A stretch of DNA of 64,000 bases, taken from Chitinophagaceae bacterium BSSC1 (GTDB taxonomy: Bacteria; Bacteroidota; Bacteroidia; Chitinophagales; Chitinophagaceae). Below the pieces are notes generated by a model, which searched no databases, was not told the origin of the DNA, and saw only the letters and a list, made by a program, of their open reading frames with translations. Every line of letters begins with the position of its first letter. The stretch's first letter is position 1. The stretch is taken from positions 539,996 through 603,995 of the forward strand of contig NKJC01000002.1 in NCBI GenBank assembly GCA_002256435.1. Direction: 5' to 3'. Both the position numbers and the translations under genes were made by a program. Below are positions 43,275-53,700 of the stretch, one piece after another.

Positions 43275-43342
43275 GGGATCTTGAATTTTGCTTAAATCTA
43301 ACTACATTATATTAAAAAACATTAACATGAATTAAACTTTAC

Positions 43343-44314
43343 TTATTTACTGAATTTTACCACTTTGTTGTTGATAGCTGGAACGGTTCTTAAATAAGCA
43401 TAAATGGCTTTTAGGTCTGCTTCTTTCATGTTTTTATACATGGTCCATGGCATAACGGAATTGAATTCTCCTGCAGCTATATGAGGTAGTTGATAACTAC
43501 TATCGCCATAGGCTTTAAACCTTTTTACAAAAGCAGTTTCGTCCCAGCTACCAATACCTGTTTTGTCTGGAGTGATATTGGAAGACCTTACTATTCCACC
43601 TGTCTTCATTGGAAATTCAAACCCACCAGCCAATTCCATTCCCTTTATTTTTTCTCCCTTATCCTGTTTTGTATGACAATCTCCGCATGATGCAGCATTA
43701 AAATAATAGGCCCCTCTTTCCACTAAATTATTACTATCAGGAATATGACCATATACCGCTTTGGTAGGAATGGTATGTAAAATGATGTTCATGGGAAAAT
43801 CTGCTTTTGAATCCGGCACTTGATTTTCAATAGGGCTTAGTGTTCTCAAGTAAGCAATGATAGACAACAAGTCTTCCTTATCCATTTTTCCATAACTAGG
43901 ATGTGGCATTACAGGAAACAGAGCCCTACCTTTTTTATCAACCCCTGAAGCAATAGCTCTTAACAATTGGCCATCTGTCCAATCACCCACACCTGCTGGG
44001 GTAATATTTCTTGCGTGAAAACTTCCAGGAAAACCATAGCGTTGGTCAAAGATTTCTCCTCCTTTGCCTAGCGTACCTTCTACCAAGGGTCCGGAAAACT
44101 GATTCCAATCCCTAGTAGAATGGCAATCCATACAAACAGTGACACTATTTGCTAGGTACCTACCCCTTTCTATTCGCTCAGGGCTAGTTTGAATTGTTAA
44201 GGTTTCAGGACTACCTACATTGGGTAAGAAAATAACAATATAACTGATGCCTAAAATGGCTGCCAATAGAAGGCATAAAATGCACACAAAAATAAGCTTG
44301 AATGCTTTTTTCAT
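43343..44314 (-). CDS. Membrane-anchored dihaem cytochrome c
   Basis: The start at 44314 (MKKAFKLIFVCILCLLLAAILG) gives an uncleaved signal anchor and 323 residues; the longer frame from 44398 adds an unrelated N-terminus. Two CxxCH haem sites are present, CMDCH (in the first third) and CGDCH (about residue 200). Each is followed by a Met-containing segment that could supply the sixth ligand (LFPVMPHPSYGKM and SVMPWTMYKNM). The two-domain layout resembles cytochrome subunits of alcohol or gluconate dehydrogenases. It may carry electrons in the periplasm to a terminal oxidase; no dehydrogenase partner is adjacent. Confidence 0.88.
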   Translation of the reverse strand: MKKAFKLIFVCILCLLLAAILGISYIVIFLPNVGSPETLTIQTSPERIERGRYLANSVTVCMDCHSTRDWNQFSGPLVEGTLGKGGEIFDQRYGFPGSFHARNITPAGVGDWTDGQLLRAIASGVDKKGRALFPVMPHPSYGKMDKEDLLSIIAYLRTLSPIENQVPDSKADFPMNIILHTIPTKAVYGHIPDSNNLVERGAYYFNAASCGDCHTKQDKGEKIKGMELAGGFEFPMKTGGIVRSSNITPDKTGIGSWDETAFVKRFKAYGDSSYQLPHIAAGEFNSVMPWTMYKNMKEADLKAIYAYLRTVPAINNKVVKFSK

Positions 44315-44389
44315 TTGTAGTGGGTTTAGGGTAAATAAATTTAATAAACCAACTTCAATTATTTCCCAATCTTGGCATGACTCCAAAAA

Positions 44390-44415
44390 AAAATGCAATA
44401 TTTCTATTGCATTTT
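44390..44415 (-). terminator. Intrinsic terminator after fabV
   Basis: AAAATGCAATA and TATTGCATTTT form an 11-base perfect stem with a 4-base loop, followed on the minus strand by a T run. It lies 21 bases after the fabV stop. Confidence 0.9.
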
Positions 44416-44435
44416 CTACTATTATTTGAATTAGG

Positions 44436-45632
44436 TTATTCTACTAAACCTTGAATACTTCTATTTTCATCTACGTCTGCTTCGTAGTCAACCCCTTCTA
44501 ATCCAAACCCAAATAGGTTTAAAAAGTCAGACTTGTAACCAGGTAAATCACCAATACTTGGCAAAGATTCTGTTGTAGCAGCAGGCCATAATTCAGCCAC
44601 CTGAGCTTGAACATCTTCCCTCATTTCCCAGTCATCAATTCTAATTCTACCTTTTTCATCGGTTTCTATAACAGGTTTACCAGTATACAATCTGTCTGCA
44701 AATAGTCTTTGTATTTGTTCAATACAACCCTCATGCAAACCATCTTTTTTCATGACTTTGTACAACAAAGAAATATACAATGGAATTACTGGAATAGCTG
44801 AACTGGCTTGTGTAACTAGTGCTTTGTTCACAGAGACAAAAGCTTTACCATTTAGGTCTTTGAGTTTATCAGCAATTTTAAAAGCAGTAGCTTCTAAATG
44901 GTCCTTGGCCCTACCAATGGTTCCCTTTCTATAAACGGCTTCAGTTAAAGCTGGTCCAATATAGGAATAAGCTAAAGTAGTAGCACCTTCTGCTAAAGCG
45001 TCTGCTGCTTTTAAAGCATCCATCCACATTTCCCAATCTTCTCCACCCATTACGGCTACTGTATTGGTAATATCCTCTTCATTACAGGGTTCAATGCTAA
45101 TCTCTGTAACAATTCCAGTATGAAAATCTACTGTTTTATTGCTATAGGTTTGATCAATGGGTTTTAATACGGACCTGTGCATGACACCTGTTACAGGATG
45201 TACACGTACTGGTGAAGCCAAGCTATAGATAACAAGATCAATTTGACCCAAGTCTTCTTTAATGGTCTTAATGGTTCTCTCCTTGATTTCATTGGAAAAA
45301 GCGTCACCATTAATGCTTTTGGCATAAATCCCCGCTTTTGCGGCTTGATCTTGAAACGCCATACTATTATACCAACCTGGCGTAGCTGTTTTTCCTTCTG
45401 CTGGAGGTTTTTCAAAAAAGACCCCAATGGTTGCAGCGCCAGAGCCAAATGCGGCAGTGATTCTTGAAGCCAGTCCAAAACCAGTAGAAGCACCAATCAC
45501 TAGTACTTTTTTAGGACCATCAATAGCTCCTTTTGACTTGACATAATTGATTTGATTAATAATGTTTTGCTCGCAACCCAAGGGGTGTGCAGTTAAACAT
45601 ATAAATCCACGCATTCTGGGTGCAATGACCAT
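44436..45632 (-). CDS. fabV: Enoyl-ACP reductase FabV
   Basis: The 398-residue protein begins MVIAPRMRGFICLTAHPLGCEQNI, the typical FabV start. It has KVLVIGASTGFGLASRI for NADH binding and the catalytic pair Y234-x8-K243 (VYRKGTIGRAK), matching the FabV YX8K motif and its position. It catalyses the last reduction of each fatty acid elongation round, or reduces trans-2-enoyl-CoA. FabV is much longer than FabI (about 260 residues) and is known to be little affected by triclosan. It is transcribed alone, with a candidate promoter upstream and a terminator downstream. Confidence 0.95.
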   Translation of the reverse strand: MVIAPRMRGFICLTAHPLGCEQNIINQINYVKSKGAIDGPKKVLVIGASTGFGLASRITAAFGSGAATIGVFFEKPPAEGKTATPGWYNSMAFQDQAAKAGIYAKSINGDAFSNEIKERTIKTIKEDLGQIDLVIYSLASPVRVHPVTGVMHRSVLKPIDQTYSNKTVDFHTGIVTEISIEPCNEEDITNTVAVMGGEDWEMWMDALKAADALAEGATTLAYSYIGPALTEAVYRKGTIGRAKDHLEATAFKIADKLKDLNGKAFVSVNKALVTQASSAIPVIPLYISLLYKVMKKDGLHEGCIEQIQRLFADRLYTGKPVIETDEKGRIRIDDWEMREDVQAQVAELWPAATTESLPSIGDLPGYKSDFLNLFGFGLEGVDYEADVDENRSIQGLVE

Positions 45633-45708
45633 AATATTCTGTTCTATTGTAAATTAAATTCACGGAATGAATGAACCAGTGTTTAACCTTCCGTTTTAAA
45701 AACCTTGG

Positions 45709-45716
45709 CAAAAATA
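45709..45716 (-). promoter_or_regulatory. -7 element upstream of fabV
   Basis: TATTTTTG on the minus strand is a perfect TAnnTTTG element. It would give a leader of about 70 bases before the fabV ATG at 45632. The nearest upstream ATTG is 23 bases away, longer than the usual 19. Confidence 0.4.
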
Positions 45717-45798
45717 GCAGAATTAACTGCAATACCTTCCAATTCAACAACTATGTGCAAAATGTTTCAAAAGCCAACGTACTAAACTGCCATTAAAC

Positions 45799-46755
45799 CT
45801 ATTTGGCAGGCGTAATAACAATATTCCTAAACTCAATGGGGCCATGGTCTCCTTGTATCATAATAGGGCCAGGTGCTCCTTCTTTACTATCAATGGCTCC
45901 TCCTGTAATTCCTGGAATAGTAGCCAAACTAATCACTGTTTTACCATTTGCCACTACTGTTACCATTCTACCAACCAAGGTAATATCATATGTCTGCCAT
46001 TCGCCTGCGTCTTTGGCAACCATTTCATTAGCAGGCAAAAATCCATAGATAGCGCTAAACTCATCATTCCAAGGTTCCATCCCCTTACTATCAACTATCT
46101 GTACTTCATATCGTCCACGCAAATAAACTCCACTATTACTTCCCTTTGGATATTTGAATTCTACGTGTAATTTAAAATCTTCAAAAGTCTTTTTGGTCAT
46201 CAAATTGGAACCTGATTTAGCACTTGTCAATACCCCATTGGAGACAGTCCATTGATTGTCTCCCATTGCTACCCATTCATTCATATCTGACTTACCAATT
46301 AAACTGATTGGACTCCCCCACTGCACTGCTTTTTCTCTTTTTAAAGAAGGTGCTTTAACACCCGTAAAAGGATATTTTTTCCCATCGGTATAGACCATGG
46401 TTCCTTTTAAATGATCACCTTCAAATTCACCATCAAATTCCATATTGGCATTACCTGGTTCCCATTGTGGAGGAATAGAAAAGCTAAAATGATTCTTGGC
46501 AAACTTAATTTCTGCAACAGGTCTTGCACTACCAAAAGCATATACAAACCTTCCAATAAAAGTATGGCTACCTGAATGTTGTACTTCTAACCAAGAAGGC
46601 AATTGTTTGCCATCTTTTTCAATGGTCAAATCCCATCTGCCTTGCATGGCTGTGCCATCAGCTTGATAATGGGCAAATGCATTAAGACTAAAAAGTGATA
46701 ACAAAAGAATAGCCAAAAAGCTATTAGAAATTTGTTTTTGATACATTGTTTTCAT
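45799..46755 (-). CDS. DUF1080 (3-keto-disaccharide hydrolase-like) secreted protein
   Basis: The 318-residue protein has a signal peptide (SNSFLAILLLSLFSLNAFA). Its first half (ADGTAMQGRWDLTIEKDGK...) is a small beta-domain. Its second half matches the DUF1080 concanavalin-like fold: LMTKKTFEDFKLHVEFKYPKGSNSGVYLRGRYEVQIVDS, WQTYDITLVGRMVTVVANGK and a final GPIEFRNIVITP. DUF1080 proteins are abundant in Bacteroidota and some hydrolyse 3-keto-glycosides. It is likely periplasmic. Substrate unknown; no sugar utilisation cluster surrounds it. Confidence 0.88.
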   Translation of the reverse strand: MKTMYQKQISNSFLAILLLSLFSLNAFAHYQADGTAMQGRWDLTIEKDGKQLPSWLEVQHSGSHTFIGRFVYAFGSARPVAEIKFAKNHFSFSIPPQWEPGNANMEFDGEFEGDHLKGTMVYTDGKKYPFTGVKAPSLKREKAVQWGSPISLIGKSDMNEWVAMGDNQWTVSNGVLTSAKSGSNLMTKKTFEDFKLHVEFKYPKGSNSGVYLRGRYEVQIVDSKGMEPWNDEFSAIYGFLPANEMVAKDAGEWQTYDITLVGRMVTVVANGKTVISLATIPGITGGAIDSKEGAPGPIMIQGDHGPIEFRNIVITPAK

Positions 46756-46820
46756 GGCTTATTATTAATAGTATACAATCGTTTTTTCTCAAGAATTATC
46801 TAATTAGAAATTACCGCTTT

Positions 46821-47510
46821 TTAATTAGGTCCTGATTCCCTTTGCTTTAAAATATTTTCTGCAATCAACAAATCAACTGGTCTGGTAATTTTAATATTGT
46901 TGTAATCCCCTTCTATTAGGTGTACCTTTTCACCAGCAGCTTCTAATACGGTGGCTTCGTCTGTAAATGATTCCAAGTAAGCTGTATCAAATGCAGGCAG
47001 TAATAAACTGGTTTGAAAGGTTTGTGGTGTCTGTATAATTCTAACCAAATTTCTATCCGCAACTTGGCTAGATGCCCCTTGAATAATTCTAATACTATCT
47101 GTTGCTGCTACAGCTGGAATGGCAGAACCCTTTACTAAGGCTTGTTCATAACAAGCTTTGATTAAACTTGAAGTTAACAAGCATCTAACTCCATCGTGTA
47201 CAAAAACAATACCAGGTTCTTTTATACATTTCAATCCATTTAGAACAGAGTGAAACCTAGTGGCACCACCAGTTACCAACTGAAGATTTATGGAAGCATC
47301 AAATAATGCTACTAGTTCTTGACCTTCTTTTAAAAAGTCTTTGGGTAGCACCAATAAAATTTGGATATCAGGATAGGTTTTAAAAAACTGAAGTATGGTG
47401 TAATACAAAATGGGTTTACCCCTGAGCAATAAAAACTGTTTGGGTTTGTCTGCGCCCATTCTCAATCCGGACCCACCCGCCACTATCACTGCATATTTTC
47501 GCATGTTCAA
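46821..47510 (-). CDS. ispD: 2-C-methyl-D-erythritol 4-phosphate cytidylyltransferase
   Basis: The 229-residue protein begins with the nucleotidyltransferase motif VIVAGGSGLRMGADKPKQFLLLRGKPILYYTI. It continues with FVHDGVRCLLTSSLI, AIPAVAATDSI and RIIQTPQTFQTSLLL, all typical of IspD. It activates MEP with CTP in the non-mevalonate isoprenoid pathway. Start at 47510 or the in-frame ATG at 47504 are both possible. It follows the PfkB-type kinase gene by 21 bases and is probably co-transcribed with it. Confidence 0.95.
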   Translation of the reverse strand: MNMRKYAVIVAGGSGLRMGADKPKQFLLLRGKPILYYTILQFFKTYPDIQILLVLPKDFLKEGQELVALFDASINLQLVTGGATRFHSVLNGLKCIKEPGIVFVHDGVRCLLTSSLIKACYEQALVKGSAIPAVAATDSIRIIQGASSQVADRNLVRIIQTPQTFQTSLLLPAFDTAYLESFTDEATVLEAAGEKVHLIEGDYNNIKITRPVDLLIAENILKQRESGPN

Positions 47511-47531
47511 CTATTTGTAAGAAAGAATTGT

Positions 47532-48527
47532 TTATCCCAAAATTGTCTGGGATTCTTTCAATAACAAGTCCAAATTAATAGCCGCTGTTCCTACTTCTTC
47601 ACAAACCAATCCGCCTGCAATATTGGCCATCTCTGCTGCCAAATGCATGTTTTTGGTAATGGCAAATACCATTGATGCAACAGCAATCACCGTATCTCCT
47701 GCTCCGCTCACATCTGCTATATTTCTAACGTGGGTAGGTATAATTTTGGCTTCATTGTCCACCTGATAAAACACCCCTTTTTCTGAAAGTGTAATCAGTG
47801 AAATGCTATGGTGCAAATGCTTTTGTAATGCATGGTGTACCATTTGCATTTGGTTCAAATCTACCTGTTCCAAACTTAGATTCAAACCTTCTTTAACTTC
47901 TTTCAAATTTGGTTTGAAAATATCTACTCCCTCAAAAGCAAGAAAATTCTTTTTCTTAGGATCTACCGTTGTCACCACACCATATTCCTTACAAAGCGCA
48001 ATTACTGCTTTAATACAAGTAGCAGTTAAAACTCCTTTGTTATAATCTTCAAAAATGAGTACATCAGGTTTTTCAGCTTCAAACTGTTCTTTGATTTTGT
48101 GTAACAAATGGGACTCTTCTGATGCATTAATATCAGTAGTAATTTCGGCGTCTAATCGCATCATTTGCTGATTCCTACTCATGACCCTAGTCTTATTGGT
48201 AGTAATCCTATCAGGGCTTGTCAAAATCAAGGAAGTATTGATGCCATGTGATGCTAATAAAGCACACAAATTTCTGCCATCTGCATCATCTCCAATCACA
48301 GAAATAATACTAGTTGTGGCTCCTAAAGACGCTGCATTCAAAGCTACATTTGCTGCACCACCAACCCTATGTTCCAATTTTTGCAAAGCTACAACCGGCA
48401 CTGGTGCCTCCGGCGATATTCTATCTGTAGTTCCCCACCAATAAGTATCCAACATCACGTCACCAATGATGGCAACTTTCAAATTTTTGAACTCCTCAAA
48501 TAAACTGATAATATCTGTATGAGACAT
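47532..48527 (-). CDS. rfaE1: PfkB-family heptose-7-phosphate kinase-like protein (RfaE domain I)
   Basis: The 331-residue protein matches the kinase domain of HldE/RfaE: VAIIGDVMLDTYWWGTTDRISPEAPVPVV, HRVGGAANVALNAASLGA, and the second PfkB signature DVSGAGDTVIAVASM with the catalytic Asp. The cytidylyltransferase domain found in E. coli HldE is absent, as in organisms that encode it separately. It would phosphorylate D-glycero-D-manno-heptose 7-phosphate at C1 in ADP-heptose synthesis for lipopolysaccharide or a capsule. It lies between the APC permease (1 base apart) and ispD. Confidence 0.85.
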   Translation of the reverse strand: MSHTDIISLFEEFKNLKVAIIGDVMLDTYWWGTTDRISPEAPVPVVALQKLEHRVGGAANVALNAASLGATTSIISVIGDDADGRNLCALLASHGINTSLILTSPDRITTNKTRVMSRNQQMMRLDAEITTDINASEESHLLHKIKEQFEAEKPDVLIFEDYNKGVLTATCIKAVIALCKEYGVVTTVDPKKKNFLAFEGVDIFKPNLKEVKEGLNLSLEQVDLNQMQMVHHALQKHLHHSISLITLSEKGVFYQVDNEAKIIPTHVRNIADVSGAGDTVIAVASMVFAITKNMHLAAEMANIAGGLVCEEVGTAAINLDLLLKESQTILG

Positions 48528-48528
48528 G

Positions 48529-49965
48529 TTATGCTGCTCTTTTTTGATTGTTTACTGCCAGATAGTACAAAGGTACTCCTATGGCGGTAATACCCAAACC
48601 CCAAAGAGAATACGTTGGAGATGTCCATACTAAGCCAATGCAGAATATAGTAGCCATGATAATATATATCAATGGCAAAATAGGATATCCAAAAGCCTTA
48701 TAAGGTCTTGGTGTATCTGGCTGTTTTTTCCTAAGAATAAAAATGCCAATAATGGTTAATACATAGAAGATCACCACTACAAAAGAAACCATGGTAAGTA
48801 AGTCTCCATATTTACCACTCAAGCAAAGCAGACTAGCTACAAAACACTGGATCCACAATGCATATTCAGGAACTGCATTCTTATTTAGTTCGCCTGTCTT
48901 TTTAAAGAATAATCCATCTTTTGCCATGGTATAATATACCCTGGCTCCTGCAAGGATCAAACCATTATTACAACCAAAAGTAGATATCATAATCATGACT
49001 GCTATAACAATGGTACCAGCATTTCCAAAAATGGCATTGGCAGCAACAACCGCCACACGATCATTTTCTGCATAAGCAATCTGTTGTAAAGGCAACACGT
49101 GCAAATACATCAGATTAGCAGTTACATAAATCAAAGTAACAATCAAGGTTCCCAGAAACAAACTAAGTCCAATATTGCGCTGCGGGTTTTTGATCTCACC
49201 TGCAATAAAAGTGACATTGTTCCAAGAATCAGAACTAAAAATAGATCCCACCATTGCAGCCGCGATGGCTCCTATTAATACCGCACCAGAAATGGGATGC
49301 CATCCCGTTGGTTGTAAAATGCCAGAAGCGTCTTTAGCACCAAGATCTTGAACAGCGGTTAAACCAGTAGCCCAGTTTTCATTCCAAAAACTTTGTTTAG
49401 ACAACAGAAAACCAAACACTATTAAACCAAATAAGGAAACCAGTTTGGTTACCGTAAAAGTAGACTGGATTATCTTACCTCCCTTCACCCCTCTAGTATT
49501 GGTATAAGTAAGAAAGACAATTAAGGCAATGGCTAATACCTGCGCCGCAGAAACCTTTAAAAAGCCCAAATCAAGCAAGATATTACCTTCACCTACGGAT
49601 GGAATCAAATAAGCTGTAAATCGGCTAAAAGCCACGCCTACGGCTGCAATAGTGGCGGTTTGGATTACGGAAAAGAAACTCCAACCAAATAGAAATCCCA
49701 CCAATGGATTATAGGCTTCTTTTAAATATACATATTGTCCGCCGGCCTTGGGATACATGGCACTTAATTCACCATAACTAACAGCAGCAGTAATGGTCAT
49801 AAATCCGGTAATCAACCAGACTACTACTAACCAACCTGCACTACCCACATTTCGGGTAATATCTGCACTCACAATAAAAATTCCGGAACCAATCATGCCC
49901 CCTGCCACAATCATTGTGGCGTCAAAAAGACCAAGGCTAGGTTTGAAGCTGCTGTTTGTACTCAT
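48529..49965 (-). CDS. APC-superfamily amino acid permease
   Basis: The 478-residue protein has about 12 predicted membrane helices and the APC signature at the first helix (DATMIVAGGMIGSGIFIVSADI). It also has YVYLKEAYNPLVGFLFGW, FGCNNGLILAGARVYYTMAKDGLFF and RKKQPDTPRPYKAFGYPILP. These match LAT/YfnA-type amino acid transporters of the inner membrane. The ATG directly follows the T-run of the ompH terminator, leaving no room for a normal leader if transcription starts after it. The gene may be read through from ompH or be leaderless. It ends 1 base before the PfkB-type kinase gene. Confidence 0.92.
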   Translation of the reverse strand: MSTNSSFKPSLGLFDATMIVAGGMIGSGIFIVSADITRNVGSAGWLVVVWLITGFMTITAAVSYGELSAMYPKAGGQYVYLKEAYNPLVGFLFGWSFFSVIQTATIAAVGVAFSRFTAYLIPSVGEGNILLDLGFLKVSAAQVLAIALIVFLTYTNTRGVKGGKIIQSTFTVTKLVSLFGLIVFGFLLSKQSFWNENWATGLTAVQDLGAKDASGILQPTGWHPISGAVLIGAIAAAMVGSIFSSDSWNNVTFIAGEIKNPQRNIGLSLFLGTLIVTLIYVTANLMYLHVLPLQQIAYAENDRVAVVAANAIFGNAGTIVIAVMIMISTFGCNNGLILAGARVYYTMAKDGLFFKKTGELNKNAVPEYALWIQCFVASLLCLSGKYGDLLTMVSFVVVIFYVLTIIGIFILRKKQPDTPRPYKAFGYPILPLIYIIMATIFCIGLVWTSPTYSLWGLGITAIGVPLYYLAVNNQKRAA

Positions 49966-49969
49966 AAAA

Positions 49970-49995
49970 AAATCCCGCTTTTAATAACGGGATTT
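49970..49995 (-). terminator. Intrinsic terminator/attenuator between ompH and the permease gene
   Basis: AAATCCCG and CGGGATTT form an 8-base stem. Counting the last stem bases, a run of seven T residues on the minus strand ends immediately before the ATG of the amino acid permease at 49963-49965. It lies 27 bases after the ompH stop. Confidence 0.8.
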
Positions 49996-50021
49996 GAAGA
50001 TAATAAATATGATTGAAGTTC

Positions 50022-50603
50022 TTACTTCTTCTTGGCTTGGGCATTTAATCCCAAAATCAGGTCACTCGTAATATTATACGCAGTGTCTTTTAAGTAAATC
50101 AAGTCTGGAGAACCAGTAAAAACATAGGCATAACCCTTGTCTTTATTGTATTCTTTCAAATAGTCTTCAATACGTTTTTTTACTTCTTGCAAACGCTTGA
50201 AACTTTCATTTTGCAATTCTTGGTTCAGCATTTGTTCTTTGTTTTGGAATGTTTTTTCCATTTGACCCAATTCCTGTTGCTTAGCTGCTAATTCGGCTTG
50301 TGTCATAGACTGGGCATTCTTCTGCAACTCTTGGTACTTAGAAACAAAAGTATTTTTCATTTCGCCCAATTGTCTTCCATTGTCTTGGTCCTTGGCACGC
50401 AAAATATTACGCACTTCTTTGAAATAGTCATAATGGTTTTCTATAGAATCCATTTCAAAATAGGCAATTTTAAAACTACCCGGCGCTGCTGCAACGGTAC
50501 TATTGGAACCCGCAGAAGATTTTTTGTTGGAAAACTGAAGATAAAAAAGCACGGCTACGGCAAGTACTAATGCAATATTTAATCCTGTTGTAAAATTTTT
50601 CAT
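50022..50603 (-). CDS. OmpH/Skp-family periplasmic chaperone
   Basis: The 193-residue protein has an N-terminal membrane/signal segment (TGLNIALVLAVAVLFYLQFSN). It then has KIAYFEMDSIENHYDYFKEV and a long charged coiled coil (QELQKNAQSMTQAELAAKQQELGQMEKTFQNKEQMLNQELQ...), ending in KGYAYVFTGSPDLIYLKDTAYNIT. This is the OmpH/Skp pattern. Skp trimers hold unfolded outer membrane proteins in the periplasm. The signal appears uncleaved or weakly cleaved. It lies downstream of rpoC, separated by a terminator. Confidence 0.88.
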   Translation of the reverse strand: MKNFTTGLNIALVLAVAVLFYLQFSNKKSSAGSNSTVAAAPGSFKIAYFEMDSIENHYDYFKEVRNILRAKDQDNGRQLGEMKNTFVSKYQELQKNAQSMTQAELAAKQQELGQMEKTFQNKEQMLNQELQNESFKRLQEVKKRIEDYLKEYNKDKGYAYVFTGSPDLIYLKDTAYNITSDLILGLNAQAKKK

Positions 50604-50661
50604 GGCTGCTGTTTGAAGTTGTTTGAACCTGTTTAAAAGGACATTCCTTTCTAAACAAAAT

Positions 50662-50693
50662 AAAAGTAGGAAGTTTTTACACTTCCTACTTTT
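50662..50693 (-). terminator. Intrinsic terminator of the rpoBC operon
   Basis: AAAAGTAGGAAGT pairs with ACTTCCTACTTTT (13 bases) around a 6-base loop. The minus-strand transcript continues ATTTTG after the stem's T run. It lies 28 bases after the rpoC stop. Confidence 0.85.
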
Positions 50694-50721
50694 CCTTGGT
50701 ATGATTTAACAGAAATAAGGC

Positions 50722-53700
50722 TTATTCTTCTTCATCAAAGCTCATTGCTTCGCGAGTAGTGGCCAATACTTCGTATTCTTCTTTGCTACCTACAATCATG
50801 TTCTCGAACTCTTTTTGTCCAGAACCTGCAGGAATCAAGTGACCGGTAATCACGTTTTCTTTTAATCCTAACATGCTGTCCATTTTGCCTTGAATAGCAG
50901 CTTGGCTCAACACTTTGGTTGTTTCCTGGAATGACGCAGCTGAGATCCAGCTTTGTACACCAAGAGAAGCTTTTGTGATACCTAACAATACCGGTGTAGC
51001 AGTAGCTGGTTTAGCATCACGTACTTCAACCAGTTTCTTGTCACTTCTACGCAAGATGGAATTTTCTTCCCTGAACTCACGTACAGTTACAATTTGACCA
51101 GCTTTGAACTTGCTGCTTTCGCCTGCATCTGTAACAACTTTCTTGTCATAGATACGGTCATTCTCTTCAATAAAGTCAAACCTGTCTTCCAGATCTTCTT
51201 CTAAGAATTTGGTATCTCCGGCGTCAACAATCTCCACCTTCTTCATCATCTGGCGAACGATTACTTCCACGTGTTTGTCATTGATTTTTACTCCCTGTAA
51301 ACGGTAAACCTCTTGAATCTCGTTTACAACGTATTCTTGAACAGCAAATGGTCCTTTAATAGCTAGGATATCTGCAGGTGCAATTTGACCATCAGACATT
51401 GGCGTACCAGCTTTTACAAAGTCACCATCTTGCACCAAAATCTGGCGTGTCAATGGAACCAAGTATTTCTTAACCATTCCGTCTCTAGACTCAACAATAA
51501 TTTCACGGTTACCACGCTTCACGTTACCAAATGCAACCACACCATCAATTTCGCAAACAATGGCAGGGTTACCTGGGTTACGTGCTTCAAAGAGTTCAGT
51601 TACACGTGGAAGACCTCCCGTGATATCTCTAAGCTTACCTAGGATACGAGGAATCTTCACCAATACCTGACCTGCTTTAACGTCGTCACCTTCTTCAATA
51701 CCAATATGTGATCCAACTGGTAAGTTATAGTGTTTGGCTTCTTTGCCGCCTTCTACAATAATGGTTGGGATCTTTGTTTTGTCTTTGGTTTCAATAACCA
51801 CTTTTTCTCTGTGACCTGTTTGTTCATCAGCTTCATCGCGGTAAGTAACACCGTCAATTACATCAGAGAACTTAATAGATCCATTTACTTCAGCAACGAT
51901 TACGTTGTTGAATGGATCCCAAGTACAGATAGTATCTCCTTTCTTAACAACCTGACCGTCTTTCACGTTCAGTGTTGCACCGTAAGGCACGTTATTAGTG
52001 ATCATCAAACGATCGTTCTTCACATCCATGATACGAACCTCACCGGTTCTACCAATGACAATGCGCACTTTATTTCCTTCGTTGTTAATAGCGTCTACCG
52101 TTCTCAAACCATCAAACTGAATTGTACCATCAAACTTAGCGTTCAAGGTAGATTCAATGTTTGAAGATCCGGCAACCCCACCCACGTGGAAAGTACGCAA
52201 GGTCAACTGTGTACCAGGCTCACCAATAGATTGAGCAGCAATGATACCAACGGCATCACCACGTTGAGCAATATATCCAGTAGCCAAGTTTTTACCATAA
52301 CATTTCACACATACACCACGCTTAGCTTCGCAAGTCAATACAGACCTGATTTCAACGGTTTCAATACCGCTGTCTTCAATTTGCTTGGCAACGTCATGAG
52401 AGATTTCTTCACCAGCTAAGATGATCAGTTCTTCTGTTACAGGATGGTAAACATTGTGTAAAGAAGTACGACCTTCAATTCTATCCGCTAATGGTTCAAT
52501 TACGTCTTCATTGTCTTTCAATGCTGATGTTGCATTACCACGTAAAGTACCGCAATCGTCTTCTGCAATAACAACGTCTTGAGAAACGTCAACCAACCTA
52601 CGAGTCAAGTAACCCGCATCGGCTGTTTTCAAGGCTGTATCCGCAAGACCCTTACGAGCACCGTGGGTAGAGATAAAGTAATCCAATACGTTCAGACCAC
52701 CTTTAAAGTTAGACAGGATGGGGTTTTCAATTACCTCAGATCCTGAGCTACCACTCTTTCTTGGTTTGGCCATCAATCCACGAATACCTACCAGCTGTTT
52801 AACCTGTGTTTTACTACCACGGGCTCCGGAATCCAACATCATGTAAACTGAGTTGAAACCTTGCTTATCGGTAGCCATTTCACGGATTAGGGTTTCTGTG
52901 ATACGTGTATCCACACGGCTCCAGATATCAATAACTTGGTTGTAACGCTCGTTATTGGTAATTAAACCCATATTATAGTTTTCCCAAACCTCTTCTACTT
53001 CAGTTTTTGCATTGTCCAATAACTCATCACGCAAATCTGGAACAATCAAGTCATTCACACTAAAGCTCAAACCACCACGGAAGGCCATACGGAATCCAAG
53101 TGTTTTGATATCGTCCAAGAACTTAGCAGTTTTTGGAACGTCAGTGATTTTGATAATGTCTCCAATAATTTCACGCAGATTCTTCTTAGTCAACAACGCA
53201 TTGATAAACCCAACTTCCACTGGAACATGCTGGTTAAACAGACAACGGCCAACGGTTGTTTCAATCAATTTGTTTACCAATTTACCTTGCTCACGAACCA
53301 AAGTTTTCACACGAATATTTGCGTGTAAGTCTACTACTTTTTCATTGTAGGCAATCACCACTTCATCCATGTTATAGAAAGCCATGCCCTGACCCTTGAT
53401 CACTTCATTGTCCATGGTTTTCTTACCCTTGGTCATGTAATACAATCCCAAGACCATGTCCTGTGAAGGTAGGGTAATAGGCGTACCATTTTGAGGGTTC
53501 AAAATGTTGTGAGAAGACAACATCAACAATTGGGCTTCCAAAATAGCAGCATTGCTCAAAGGCACGTGCACGGCCATCTGGTCACCATCAAAGTCGGCGT
53601 TGAAAGAAGAAGTAACCAATGGGTGTAACTGAATGGCTTTACCTTCTACTAATTTTGGTTGGAAGGCCTGGATACTCAAACGGTGCAATGTTGGGGCACG

